NCBI GenBank assembly: GCA_023665825.1
Contig: JAMPDE010000002.1
Span: 621,834 to 685,833 of the forward strand
Length of the DNA stretch: 64,000 nt
Source: Alistipes senegalensis
GTDB taxonomy: Bacteria; Bacteroidota; Bacteroidia; Bacteroidales; Rikenellaceae
Reading direction: 5' to 3'
The notes beneath the pieces are model-generated. The model was not told the DNA's origin and made no database searches. It saw only the letters and a list, made by a program, of their open reading frames with translations. A program made the position numbers and the translations under genes. Each line of letters begins with the position of its first letter. The first letter of the stretch is position 1. Shown one piece after another: positions 35,142 to 43,277 of the stretch.

Positions 35142-35205
35142 GCGCAACTGACCGTTAAAAGCAAGACGGTGATCTATCGCGCTTAAAACGATTTTCTTAA
35201 AATCG
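35142..35205 (-). repeat. Terminator-like repeat, copy 2
   Basis: On the minus strand: hairpin CGATTTT-AAG-AAAATCG, then TTTTAAGCGC, CCGTCTTGCTT and CGGTCAGTTGCGC, which aligns with copies 1 and 3 but is more divergent. It does not follow a recognisable gene. Confidence 0.5.
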
Positions 35206-35409
35206 CACTTTTTGTTCCGTCAAAAAGTGCCAAAAACCTCTCCGACGATGTCTCCGCCTACTGCGTGCGGCCTAACGCTGGCTGCGGGCGCCTGACGCGG
35301 GTTTGCAAGCAAACCGGCCCCTCCGCCGGACGCTTTTAGTCCGCACTCCGTTTCACGGCTTCGACATCCGGTCGGATTTAATGGTGCCGCTAACGCGGCA
35401 TTTTATTAA

Positions 35410-35482
35410 GGGTCAAAGCGCTTCCGACCGCTCGAAGCAAACGGAGCGTCCGTAGCGCTTAAAACCCCGTTCTTAACGGGGG
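35410..35482 (-). repeat. Terminator-like repeat, copy 3 (overlaps the end of typA)
   Basis: On the minus strand: hairpin CCCCGTT-AAG-AACGGGG (35465-35481), then TTTTAAGCGC, GGACGCTCCGTTTGCTTCG and GGTCGGAAGCGCTTTGACCC. The typA stop TAA (35473-35475) is in the hairpin loop and last codons form one arm. Confidence 0.65.
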
Positions 35483-37275
35483 GCGCGTTTGCGGTCGACT
35501 TCGTGCAGCAAAATTTTGCGCAGACGCATCGCATGGGGCGTAACCTCGACGTATTCGTCCTCTTTGATATACTCCAACGCCTCCTCCAACGTGAAGACTT
35601 TCGGCGGCACGATGACCGCCTTGTCGTCCGAACCCGACGCACGCATGTTGGTCAGCTGTTTCGACTTCGTCACGTTGACCGTGATATCGTTCTGGCGCGT
35701 GTGTTCGCCGATGACCTGCCCCTCGTAGACTTGATCCATCGGACTGATGAAGAACCGTCCGCGATCCTGCAACTTGTCGATGGAATAGGCGTAGGCCGTG
35801 CCCGTTTCGCCCGAAATAATCGAGCCGTTCGTGCGCATTTCGATGTCGCCCACCCAAGGCTGGAAATCTTTGAGCCGGTGGGTCATGATCGCCTCGCCGG
35901 CCGTAGCGGTCAGCATGTTCGAGCGCAAGCCGATGATGCCGCGCGACGGAATGTCGAACTCCAACCGCACGCGGTCGCCGTTCGAGACCATATTCGTCAG
36001 CGTGCCCTTGCGCTTCGTGGCCAGTTCGATGACCGTACCCGAGCAATCTTCGGGGCAGTCGACCGTCATTTCCTCGATAGGCTCGCACTTCTTGCCGTCG
36101 ATTTCTTTGGTAATCACGCGCGGCTGGCCCACCTGCAACTCGTAGCCCTCGCGGCGCATGGTCTCGATGAGCACCGAAAGGTGCAACACGCCGCGTCCGA
36201 ATACGTTGAAACTATCGGCCGACGGACCGGGCGTAACACGCAGCGCGAGGTTCTTCTCCAGCTCGCGGTCGAGCCGTTCCTTGATATGACGCGACGTCAC
36301 GAATTTGCCGTCCTTGCCGAAAAAGGGCGAATTGTTGATCGTGAAGAGCATCGACATCGTAGGTTCGTCGATGGCGATAGGCGGCAGCGGCTCGGGATTT
36401 TCGTAGTCGCAAATCGTATCGCCGATGTCGAAGCCGTCGATGCCCGTAATAGCGCAGATTTCGCCGCACGGCACCTCGTCGACCTTCTTTTTGCCCAATC
36501 CGTCGAATACCATCAGGTCGCGGATTTTGGTCTTGACCAGCGTCTGCCCGTCGCGTTTGGCCAGCGTCACGTTCTGCCCCGTGCGCAACGAACCGCGCGT
36601 CACCTTGCCTACGGCGATACGACCCGTATAGGAGGAGTATTCGAGCGACGTGATGAGCATCTGCGGCGTACCCTCGACCGTTTCGGGCTCGGGGATTTCG
36701 TCGATAATGGCATCGAGCAGCGGCACGATCGAATCGGTCGGCTGGTTCCATTTGTGCGACATCCAGCCCTGTTTGGCCGAACCGTAAATCGTCTTGTAGT
36801 CGAGCTGTTCTTCGGTGGCGTCGAGCGAAAACATCAGGTCGAACACCTGCTCGTTGACCACTTCGGGGCGGCAGTTGGGTTTGTCCACCTTGTTGATGAC
36901 GACGATCGGCTTTTTGCCAAGTGCCAATGCCTTCTGCAACACGAAGCGCGTCTGCGGCATGGTGCCCTCGAACGCATCGACCAACAGCAGCACGCCGTCG
37001 CACATGTTGAGCACGCGCTCGACCTCACCACCGAAATCGGCGTGGCCCGGCGTGTCGATGATGTTGATTTTGTAGTCCTTATAGATGACCGAAACGTTCT
37101 TCGACAGAATCGTGATTCCGCGTTCGCGTTCGAGGTCGTTGTTGTCCAGAATCAGATCGCCGGTCTGTTTGGCGTTGTCCCGCAGGATGTGTCCCGCCAA
37201 GATCATTTTATCGACGAGCGTGGTTTTTCCGTGATCCACGTGGGCAATAATCGCGATATTGCGCAGTTTTTGCAT
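35473..37275 (-). CDS. typA: Ribosome-associated GTPase TypA/BipA
   Basis: 600 residues. G1 AHVDHGKTTLVDKM (about 10-23), switch ERGITILSKNVS, G3 DTPGHADFGGEVERVL and G4 VINKVDKPNCRP define the GTP-binding domain; EF-G-like domains and the BipA-specific C-terminal domain follow. It binds the ribosome and acts in assembly and stress adaptation. I chose the ATG at 37275 (MQKLRNIAIIAHVDHGK); an ATG 33 bp upstream precedes the promoter box. The stop codon lies inside a terminator-like hairpin. Confidence 0.96.
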   Translation of the reverse strand: MQKLRNIAIIAHVDHGKTTLVDKMILAGHILRDNAKQTGDLILDNNDLERERGITILSKNVSVIYKDYKINIIDTPGHADFGGEVERVLNMCDGVLLLVDAFEGTMPQTRFVLQKALALGKKPIVVINKVDKPNCRPEVVNEQVFDLMFSLDATEEQLDYKTIYGSAKQGWMSHKWNQPTDSIVPLLDAIIDEIPEPETVEGTPQMLITSLEYSSYTGRIAVGKVTRGSLRTGQNVTLAKRDGQTLVKTKIRDLMVFDGLGKKKVDEVPCGEICAITGIDGFDIGDTICDYENPEPLPPIAIDEPTMSMLFTINNSPFFGKDGKFVTSRHIKERLDRELEKNLALRVTPGPSADSFNVFGRGVLHLSVLIETMRREGYELQVGQPRVITKEIDGKKCEPIEEMTVDCPEDCSGTVIELATKRKGTLTNMVSNGDRVRLEFDIPSRGIIGLRSNMLTATAGEAIMTHRLKDFQPWVGDIEMRTNGSIISGETGTAYAYSIDKLQDRGRFFISPMDQVYEGQVIGEHTRQNDITVNVTKSKQLTNMRASGSDDKAVIVPPKVFTLEEALEYIKEDEYVEVTPHAMRLRKILLHEVDRKRAPR

Positions 37276-37294
37276 AGCAGCATTTTTTAACGGC

Positions 37295-37303
37295 GCAAAG
37301 GTA
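37295..37303 (-). promoter_or_regulatory. -7 promoter box of typA
   Basis: TACCTTTGC on the minus strand, 20 bp before the typA start. Confidence 0.7.
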
Positions 37304-37326
37304 CACAAATTATCGGTAAATTATGC

Positions 37327-37335
37327 TATCTTTGC
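37327..37335 (+). promoter_or_regulatory. -7 promoter box of aroB
   Basis: TATCTTTGC on the plus strand, 27 bp before aroB; divergent from the typA promoter. Confidence 0.75.
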
Positions 37336-37361
37336 GCACTTCCTAAAATCGTTCGGAATCT

Positions 37362-38399
37362 ATGGAGCCATCGTTCGTCATCGGAACCCGAAGCCCGATT
37401 TACATCGGTTCGGTCAGCGAAATTCTGCCGCAGGTACTGCCCGAAGGACGGGTCGCGGCCATCTCCGATGCGGCCATCGACCGGCTCTACCACGAACTGC
37501 TGGCCCCCTACGGAGCTGTCCTCGTCGGCAAGGGCGAGAGCATCAAGACGTTGCAGACGGTCGAAGCCGTCTACCGCAAATTTCTGGAAACGGGCATCGA
37601 CCGTTCGACGTTCGTGCTGGGCATCGGGGGCGGCATCGTGACCGACATCACGGGATTCGCCGCATCGACCTACATGCGGGGGCTGCGGTTCGGGTTCATC
37701 CCGACGACGCTGCTCGGACAGGTGGATGCCGCCATCGGCGGAAAAAACGGCGTGAACGTCGACGGATACAAGAACATGGCGGGAACGTTCACGCAACCGG
37801 AGTTCGTCATCTGCGACCCGGCGCTGCTCGCCACGCTGCCCGACCGCGAATTCCGCGCGGGGCTGGCCGAAATCATCAAGGCGGCGATTATCGCCGATGC
37901 GGAGTTGTTCGCGCGGCTGGAAACAGTCGATTTCGCGCAGCTGCGCCGCGACAAGGATTTGCTGGCGGATGTGATTCGGGCGGCGGTTCGCGTCAAAGTG
38001 GAAATCGTCGCGCGCGACGAACGCGAAGCAGGCGAACGACGCAAGCTCAATCTGGGCCATACGCTGGCCCATGCCATCGAAAAATGTTCCGTGCGGATGA
38101 ACCATGGCGAAGCGGTGGCGGTCGGCATCCGGCTGATTGCCGAAGCGGCGGTCAAGGACGGTCTGCTGGCGGCCGCTGACTGCGAACGCATCGTCGCCCT
38201 GCTGAAAAAATCGGGCTTCGCACTGGAAACGCCGGTCGAGGTGAAACGGATGCTGAAAGAGGTCGCCAAAGACAAGAAGAACAAGGACGGCCAGTTGCGC
38301 ATCGTCTTTCCGACGGCTATCGGCGACTGCACGGTGCGAACGCTGTCGCCGACGGCCTTCGCCGCACTCCTGCCGGCAAAAGAAAAGGTGAAAGGCTGA
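37362..38399 (+). CDS. aroB: 3-dehydroquinate synthase
   Basis: 345 residues. NAD-binding GIGGGIVTDITGFAASTYMRG, then IPTTLLGQVDAAIGGKNGVNV and the zinc ligands in RKLNLGHTLAHAIE and NHGEAVAVGI are all present. Converts DAHP to 3-dehydroquinate, step two of the shikimate pathway, in the cytoplasm. Monocistronic by context: own promoter, and followed by a non-coding region with element B. Confidence 0.95.
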   Translation: MEPSFVIGTRSPIYIGSVSEILPQVLPEGRVAAISDAAIDRLYHELLAPYGAVLVGKGESIKTLQTVEAVYRKFLETGIDRSTFVLGIGGGIVTDITGFAASTYMRGLRFGFIPTTLLGQVDAAIGGKNGVNVDGYKNMAGTFTQPEFVICDPALLATLPDREFRAGLAEIIKAAIIADAELFARLETVDFAQLRRDKDLLADVIRAAVRVKVEIVARDEREAGERRKLNLGHTLAHAIEKCSVRMNHGEAVAVGIRLIAEAAVKDGLLAAADCERIVALLKKSGFALETPVEVKRMLKEVAKDKKNKDGQLRIVFPTAIGDCTVRTLSPTAFAALLPAKEKVKG

Positions 38400-38453
38400 T
38401 TCTCCTGCATTGGACGGAGCTCTTTCGGAGCCTCCGCGCAACGAATTGCGCGC

Positions 38454-38525
38454 CTATCTCCGGCCGCAAAGCAGCGCCAGCACGATGCCGAGCATCACGA
38501 TCAACCACAAAAGCCACTCTTTCAT
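38454..38525 (-). CDS. Small hydrophobic peptide, 23 aa, beside element B
   Basis: MKEWLLWLIVMLGIVLALLC then GRR: one clean membrane span with a charged start and Arg-Arg end, the layout of small membrane proteins and of type I toxins. An in-frame ATG at 38537 would add MQFV. It lies 52 bp after the minus-strand end of the 168-bp element B, and AGGATTTCCCG precedes it, as before the short ORF beside element A. Too short to be sure from sequence alone, but the ORF is far more hydrophobic than chance and the paired context supports it. I do not recognise a named family. Confidence 0.5.
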   Translation of the reverse strand: MKEWLLWLIVMLGIVLALLCGRR

Positions 38526-38576
38526 AACGAACTGCATTTTAGATTCGACGGGAAATCCTCATCGCAGTACGCGCAC

Positions 38577-38744
38577 AAAAAAGCGCGGACAAAACTCTGT
38601 TATCGGTTCATGAGGTCTTCGACTACCTAACCACCAAACAAACGAGTAAAGCCCACGCCGAGCGGCGTGAGCGTCAATGCTTTACTCTTGGTGGTTTTGA
38701 AATTGTCGAAGTTTCATGAACCAAAATACAAGCTAACGCTTTTT
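38577..38744. repeat. 168-bp hairpin element, copy B
   Basis: Bounded by AAAAAAGCGC and CGCTTTTT. Arms GGTTCATGA/TCATGAACC and CTTCGAC/GTCGAAG (38605-38623 against 38705-38722), then AACCACCAA/TTGGTGGTT (38629-38637, 38688-38696), a one-sided bulge ACAAAC, GAGTAAAGC/GCTTTACTC (38644-38652, 38679-38687) and a top hairpin CACGCC-GAGC-GGCGTG. Same plan as copy A. Confidence 0.7.
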
Positions 38745-38810
38745 CCGAAAATATGTCCGATGCGCGTAACTGCTGCGCTACTGCTTCATAGGCACGCTCC
38801 CTTTTTACAT

Positions 38811-38862
38811 TTTTATTAACGCGAGGGACAGCCATAACGCTTTCGACTGCCACCTACGCCCC
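38811..38862 (-). repeat. Relic of the terminator-like repeat before the panB stop
   Basis: On the minus strand, after panB: GCAGTCGAAAGCGTTATG, CCC, then TTAATAAAAATG. It resembles the distal half of copy 3 (GGTCGGAAGCGCTTTGACCC, TTAATAAAATG) but has lost the hairpin. The rest of 38745-38875 shows nothing else I can name. Confidence 0.35.
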
Positions 38863-38875
38863 TATCCTAATTATA

Positions 38876-39691
38876 TCAGTATTGCTCCTGCTCGTTGGGG
38901 AAATCGCTGCTTTTGACGTCGGAGATGTAATGCGCCACCGCATCGGTCATAACCTCGTGCAAATCGGCGTAACGACGCAGGAAACGCGGCGAAAAGCCCT
39001 TGTTGATGCCCAGCATGTCGTGGATGACCAACACTTGACCGTCCGTGCCGCCGCCGGCCCCGATGCCGATCGTCGGAACCGGAATCTCTTTGGTGACGCG
39101 GGTCGCCAGTGCCGCCGGAATTTTTTCGAGCACGATAGCGAAACAACCCGCCTCGCTCAATAAATGGGCGTCGCGGACCAGTTTTTCGGCTTCGGCCGCC
39201 TCTTTCGCCCGCACGTTGTAAGTGCCGAACTTGTGAATGGACTGCGGCGTCAGCCCCAAATGCCCCATGACCGGAATACCGGCCGACAGAATGCGCTGCA
39301 CCGATTCGAGAATCTCCTCGCCGCCTTCCAGCTTCACGGCGTCGGCTTCGGTTTCCTTCATGATGCGGACGGCCGAATCGAGCGCGAGTTTCGAGTTCCC
39401 CTGATAGGTACCGAACGGCAAATCAACCACGATCAACGCACGCTGCGCACCGCGTGTAACGGAACGGGCGTGATAAATCATCATATCGAGCGTGATAGGC
39501 ACGGTCGTTTCGTAACCGGCCATGACGTTGGCTGCCGAATCGCCCACCAGAATGACGTCGATACCGGCGGCATCGACAATCTTGGCCATCGAATAATCGT
39601 AAGAAGTGAGCATGGCGATCTTTTCGCCCCGCTGTTTCATCTCCGTCAGCCGGTAAGTCGTTACCGCACGGACAGTACTCTCCACAGACAT
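38876..39691 (-). CDS. panB: 3-methyl-2-oxobutanoate hydroxymethyltransferase
   Basis: 271 residues. [43 protein letters not shown] is the PanB signature with Mg-binding Asp residues; KLEGG and [14 protein letters not shown] follow. Transfers a hydroxymethyl group from 5,10-methylene-THF to 2-oxoisovalerate, the first committed step to pantothenate. A TAACTTTGC box at 39768-39776, inside the end of the upstream methyltransferase gene, is a likely promoter. Confidence 0.95.
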   Translation of the reverse strand: MSVESTVRAVTTYRLTEMKQRGEKIAMLTSYDYSMAKIVDAAGIDVILVGDSAANVMAGYETTVPITLDMMIYHARSVTRGAQRALIVVDLPFGTYQGNSKLALDSAVRIMKETEADAVKLEGGEEILESVQRILSAGIPVMGHLGLTPQSIHKFGTYNVRAKEAAEAEKLVRDAHLLSEAGCFAIVLEKIPAALATRVTKEIPVPTIGIGAGGGTDGQVLVIHDMLGINKGFSPRFLRRYADLHEVMTDAVAHYISDVKSSDFPNEQEQY

Positions 39692-39773
39692 TTTATTAAG
39701 CGTTTTAGTGCTAATCAGCGTTTCAGTTTGGGTTTCGGCGCCCCCGAAAAGAGGGCTACCGAGCGGGGCAAAG

Positions 39774-40310
39774 TTAATGATTCGGACGGATTCGGCAAAA
39801 AAAGTTCCACAAAACCACGCCGCCCGAAACCGAAACGTTCAACGAATGCTTGACCCCCATTTGGGGAATTTCGATCGCCCCGTCGCACGCATCGACGGCC
39901 GCCTGCCCCACGCCGGCCACTTCGTTGCCGAAGACGAGCGCATAACGGCGGCCCGATTCGGGACGGAAATCGTCCAACATCGTCGCACCGACTACCTGCT
40001 CCACCGCATAGACGACGTACCCCCGTTCGTGCAGGTCGGCGATGCAGGCTTCGGTCGTCGGGTGATAACTCCACGAGACGGTCTGCTCGGCCCCCAATGC
40101 CGTTTTATGGATGTCGCGGGCGGGCGGCGTCGCCGTAATGCCGCACAACGCGATGTGTTCGACCCCGAAAGCGTCGGAAGTCCGAAAAAACGCGCCGACA
40201 TTCTGCATCGAACGCACGTTGTCGAGCACCACCGTCACGGGCATCTTCGCCATTGCGGCATAAGCGTCGGGCGTCGGGCGTCCGAGTTCTTCGTTGGTTA
40301 TCTTGCGCAT
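39774..40310 (-). CDS. SpoU-family RNA 2'-O-ribose methyltransferase
   Basis: 178 residues, one SPOUT domain. [37 protein letters not shown] is motif 1; [46 protein letters not shown] gives motifs 2 and 3, which form the SAM-binding knot. TrmH-like; the target nucleotide is unknown. The ATG at 40310 was chosen because the much longer open frame upstream lies antisense to the next gene and is not conserved. TACTTTTGC at 40329-40337 is a likely promoter. Confidence 0.88.
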   Translation of the reverse strand: MRKITNEELGRPTPDAYAAMAKMPVTVVLDNVRSMQNVGAFFRTSDAFGVEHIALCGITATPPARDIHKTALGAEQTVSWSYHPTTEACIADLHERGYVVYAVEQVVGATMLDDFRPESGRRYALVFGNEVAGVGQAAVDACDGAIEIPQMGVKHSLNVSVSGGVVLWNFFCRIRPNH

Positions 40311-40388
40311 AGGCACCGGTTTTCGGCCGCAAAAGTAGTCAAATAAAAATTTTTTACCTATTTTTGGGGGCTTAAATCCATTCGCTTC

Positions 40389-41483
40389 ATGTCTTTGAAA
40401 AAACGGATGCTCCTCCTGTGTTTCGTCGCGACGACCGCAGGAGCTTCGGCCCAGCAGATCGTCGCCGGAGCCGATTTCGCGACGCGCTTCGACAACCGCG
40501 AATATGCAGGCAACACGTTCGGTCATTCGCAAACGCTGTTCAGCGCACGGCTCACGCCGTACGTGGGCATCCAATGGATGGAGAAAAACCGGCTGGTATT
40601 CGGGGTCGAAATGCTGCAAAACTTCGGAGAACACAACGGCACACGCGAACCCTTTTTGAGCGATGTCAAACCGTTGCTGTACTACCGTTTCAAAACAGCG
40701 AACGTGCAGGCCGATGCCGGCATCTTCGACCGGAGCGAGCTGGCGGGCGATTACTCGACAGCGTTTTTCAGCGATTCGACGGTATTCTACCGCAACCGGC
40801 TGTCCGGTTTTCTGGGACGTTACCGCTCGACCCAACGGCCCGACACCTACGTCGAATTGGCCCTCGACTGGGAAGGGATGCTGGGCGAAACGACGCGCGA
40901 GAAGTTCCGCATTCTGTCGGCCGGACGCTACGCATTCGGAGGGGGGGGGTACTTCGGATACGCCTTTTCGCTCTTCCATTTCGCCATGTCGGAGCAGGTA
41001 GGCAACGTTTCGGACAATCTGCTGTTGAATCCCTACGTCGGCTGGAAGTTCGACGCCTATTTCGATTTCGACGTGCGCGCCGGAATGCTGCTGGCTCCCC
41101 AACGCGGCCGCAGCGTGGACAACCGCTGGCAAACGCCGTGCGGCGGACAACTGGACATCGTCATCCGCAAATGGGGCGTCAAACTGGAAAACAACCTCTA
41201 TCTCGGCCAGAACCTCCAACCGCTGCGGTTCGTCGCCGCCGACCCCGAAACGGGGCTGACCTACGGGACGGACGGGCTCTATGCGGGAGAGAGTTTCTAT
41301 GCGACGACCGAACACATCTACAACCGCACGTGGCTCGGCTACGAAAACCGGTTTTTCAAGAACACCGTGCATATCGACGCCGGCATCGTCCTGCAATACG
41401 ACGGCAAGGGCATGGGTACGCAGCAGGTCGTGCAGCTCTCCGTGAATCTCGAAAAGCTGTTCCGCACCGGTAGGAAACATTGA
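40389..41483 (+). CDS. Outer-membrane beta-barrel-like protein with a G9 tract
   Basis: 364 residues. Signal peptide (about 1-21, ending GASAQQ) and then alternating aromatic/polar strands throughout (LTPYVGIQWMEKNRLVFGVEMLQNFGEH, LLYYRFKTANVQADAGIFDRSE), the look of a beta-barrel of about 12-16 strands. I do not recognise the family; no plug or TonB box is seen. A run of nine G at 40941-40949 encodes GGG of GGGGYFGYAF; changes in run length would shift the frame after residue about 185 and truncate the protein. Confidence 0.7.
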   Translation: MSLKKRMLLLCFVATTAGASAQQIVAGADFATRFDNREYAGNTFGHSQTLFSARLTPYVGIQWMEKNRLVFGVEMLQNFGEHNGTREPFLSDVKPLLYYRFKTANVQADAGIFDRSELAGDYSTAFFSDSTVFYRNRLSGFLGRYRSTQRPDTYVELALDWEGMLGETTREKFRILSAGRYAFGGGGYFGYAFSLFHFAMSEQVGNVSDNLLLNPYVGWKFDAYFDFDVRAGMLLAPQRGRSVDNRWQTPCGGQLDIVIRKWGVKLENNLYLGQNLQPLRFVAADPETGLTYGTDGLYAGESFYATTEHIYNRTWLGYENRFFKNTVHIDAGIVLQYDGKGMGTQQVVQLSVNLEKLFRTGRKH

Positions 41484-41524
41484 TTGCACGGCATAGATAG
41501 CACGATAACAAATTGAATAAGAAT

Positions 41525-43201
41525 ATGGCAAGCGAAACGAACGAAACACGCGAAAAATCGCTGAATTTTCTCGAAGAGATCATCGAAAAATCCATCGCCG
41601 AAGGCACGACGGAGATTCAGACCCGTTTCCCGCCCGAGCCGAACGGCTATCTCCATATCGGCCACGCCAAGAGCATCTGCATCAACTTCGGACTGGCCAA
41701 GAAGTACGGCGGCAAGTGCAACCTGCGTTTCGACGACACGAACCCCGTGAAAGAGGATGTCGAATACGTCGACTCCATCAAGCGCGATATCCAGTGGCTC
41801 GGGTTCGACTGGGCGCTGGAACGCTACGCATCGGACTACTTCGACCAGCTCTACAAATGGGCCATCGTCCTGATTAAAAAGGGGCTGGCTTATGTCGACG
41901 ACCAGACGCAGGAACAGATCCGCGAAACGCGCGGAACCGTCTCGGAACCGGGCAAGGAGTCGCCGTACCGCAACCGCACGGTCGAAGAGAACCTCGACCT
42001 GTTCGAGCGCATGCGCAAGGGCGAGTTCGCCGACGGCGAAAAGGTGCTGCGTGCGAAAATCGACATGGCGCATCCGAACATGCTGTTCCGCGACCCGATT
42101 CTGTACCGCATCATCCACGCCGAACACCACCGCACGGGCAACAAGTGGTGCATCTACCCGATGTACGACTACGCGCACGGACAAAGCGACTCCATCGAAC
42201 ACATCACCCACTCGATCTGCACGCTGGAATTCGACGTGCACCGTCCGCTCTACGACTGGTTCATCCAAGCGCTGGATATTTTCCCGTCGCATCAGTACGA
42301 ATTCGCTCGGCTGAACCTCACCTACACGATGATGTCCAAGCGCAAGCTGCTGAAACTCGTGCAGGAGGGCGTCGTCATGGGCTGGGACGACCCGCGCATG
42401 CCGACCATCTGCGCCCTGCGCCGCAAGGGCTACACGCCCGCGTCGGTGCGTAATTTCGCTGAAATGGTGGGCGTCGCCAAACGCGACAACGTCATCGACC
42501 TCGCAAAAATGGAGTACTGCGTGCGCGAAGACCTCAACAAGGTGGCCGAACGGCGCATGGCAGTGCTGAATCCGCTGAAAGTGGTCGTTACGAACTACGA
42601 CGAGGGCAAGACCGAGCTGTTCACGGCCATCAACAACCCCGAAGACGAAGCGGCCGGAACACGGCAGGTACCGTTCTCGAAAATCCTCTACATCGAACGT
42701 GACGACTTCATGGAGAACCCGCCCAAGAAGTTCTACCGGCTGCAACCGGGCGGCGAGGTGCGGCTGCGCTACTCCTACCTTATCAAGTGCGAGGAGGTCG
42801 TGAAGGATGCCGAAGGCAACATCACGGAGCTGCACTGCACCTACGACCCGATGTCGGGCAACGGCTCGTCGAGCGACGGCCGCAAGGTGAAAGGGGTCAT
42901 CCACTGGGTGTCGGCAAAAGATGCGCTGGAAGCCGAAGTACGCTTGTTCAATCCGCTGTTCACGAAAGAAAATCCCGACGACGTGGAGGAGGGCCAGACG
43001 TGGGAGGACAACCTCAACCCCGACTCTATGGTCAAAATCAAGGGCTACTTGGAACCCTCGCTGCGGGATATTCCGGTCGGACAGGCCGTGCAGTTCGAGC
43101 GCGTGGGCTATTTCTGCCCCGACACCGATTCGACGCCGGAACACTTGGTGTTCAACCGCACGGTAACGCTGAAAGATTCGTGGGCGAAAATCAACAAGTA
43201 A
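41525..43201 (+). CDS. glnS: Glutaminyl-tRNA synthetase
   Basis: 558 residues, class I synthetase. HIGH motif in [18 protein letters not shown] (about 37-54), KMSKS-type motif in MMSKRKL (about 265), and a C-terminal anticodon-binding beta-barrel pair. The tRNA-Gln present at 6711 fits direct aminoacylation. The frame is open from a TTG 12 bp upstream; the ATG at 41525 gives the normal N-terminus. Terminator 20 bp downstream. Confidence 0.96.
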   Translation: MASETNETREKSLNFLEEIIEKSIAEGTTEIQTRFPPEPNGYLHIGHAKSICINFGLAKKYGGKCNLRFDDTNPVKEDVEYVDSIKRDIQWLGFDWALERYASDYFDQLYKWAIVLIKKGLAYVDDQTQEQIRETRGTVSEPGKESPYRNRTVEENLDLFERMRKGEFADGEKVLRAKIDMAHPNMLFRDPILYRIIHAEHHRTGNKWCIYPMYDYAHGQSDSIEHITHSICTLEFDVHRPLYDWFIQALDIFPSHQYEFARLNLTYTMMSKRKLLKLVQEGVVMGWDDPRMPTICALRRKGYTPASVRNFAEMVGVAKRDNVIDLAKMEYCVREDLNKVAERRMAVLNPLKVVVTNYDEGKTELFTAINNPEDEAAGTRQVPFSKILYIERDDFMENPPKKFYRLQPGGEVRLRYSYLIKCEEVVKDAEGNITELHCTYDPMSGNGSSSDGRKVKGVIHWVSAKDALEAEVRLFNPLFTKENPDDVEEGQTWEDNLNPDSMVKIKGYLEPSLRDIPVGQAVQFERVGYFCPDTDSTPEHLVFNRTVTLKDSWAKINK

Positions 43202-43220
43202 CGCCACAAACCCACCGCGA

Positions 43221-43266
43221 AACGGAAAGGCCGAAGATGTGCAATCTTCGGCCTTTCCGTTTTCCT
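43221..43266. terminator. Strong bidirectional terminator between glnS and mutS
   Basis: 18-bp perfect stem (AACGGAAAGGCCGAAGAT with its complement), 5-nt loop, T run on the plus strand. The two genes converge on it. Confidence 0.92.
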
Positions 43267-43277
43267 CACCCGCCCTA

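Larger units (their letters stand above)
35000..35472. other. Non-coding stretch with multiple hairpins
   Basis: No credible gene in about 470 bp. Contents: minus-strand promoter-like TATATTTGC (35090-35098); terminator-like repeat copy 2 (35142-35205); hairpin GCACTTTTT/AAAAAGTGC (35205-35230); GGTTTGC/GCAAACC near 35310-35330; TGCCGC/GCGGCA near 35385-35402; start of terminator-like repeat copy 3. Confidence 0.5.

Noticed and set aside
34832-38744. Retron, group II intron or OMEGA RNA as identity of the 168-bp elements
   Set aside because: No reverse transcriptase, IscB/TnpB or transposase gene is in the neighbourhood, and the expected conserved motifs of these RNAs were not seen.
39774-41549. 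591-codon form of the SpoU methyltransferase
   Set aside because: The N-terminal 413 codons are antisense to the outer-membrane protein gene and show no family similarity; the normal SpoU start is at 40310.
41339-43207. Minus-strand ORF of 622 codons opposite glnS
   Set aside because: Shadow frame; glnS has all class I synthetase motifs.
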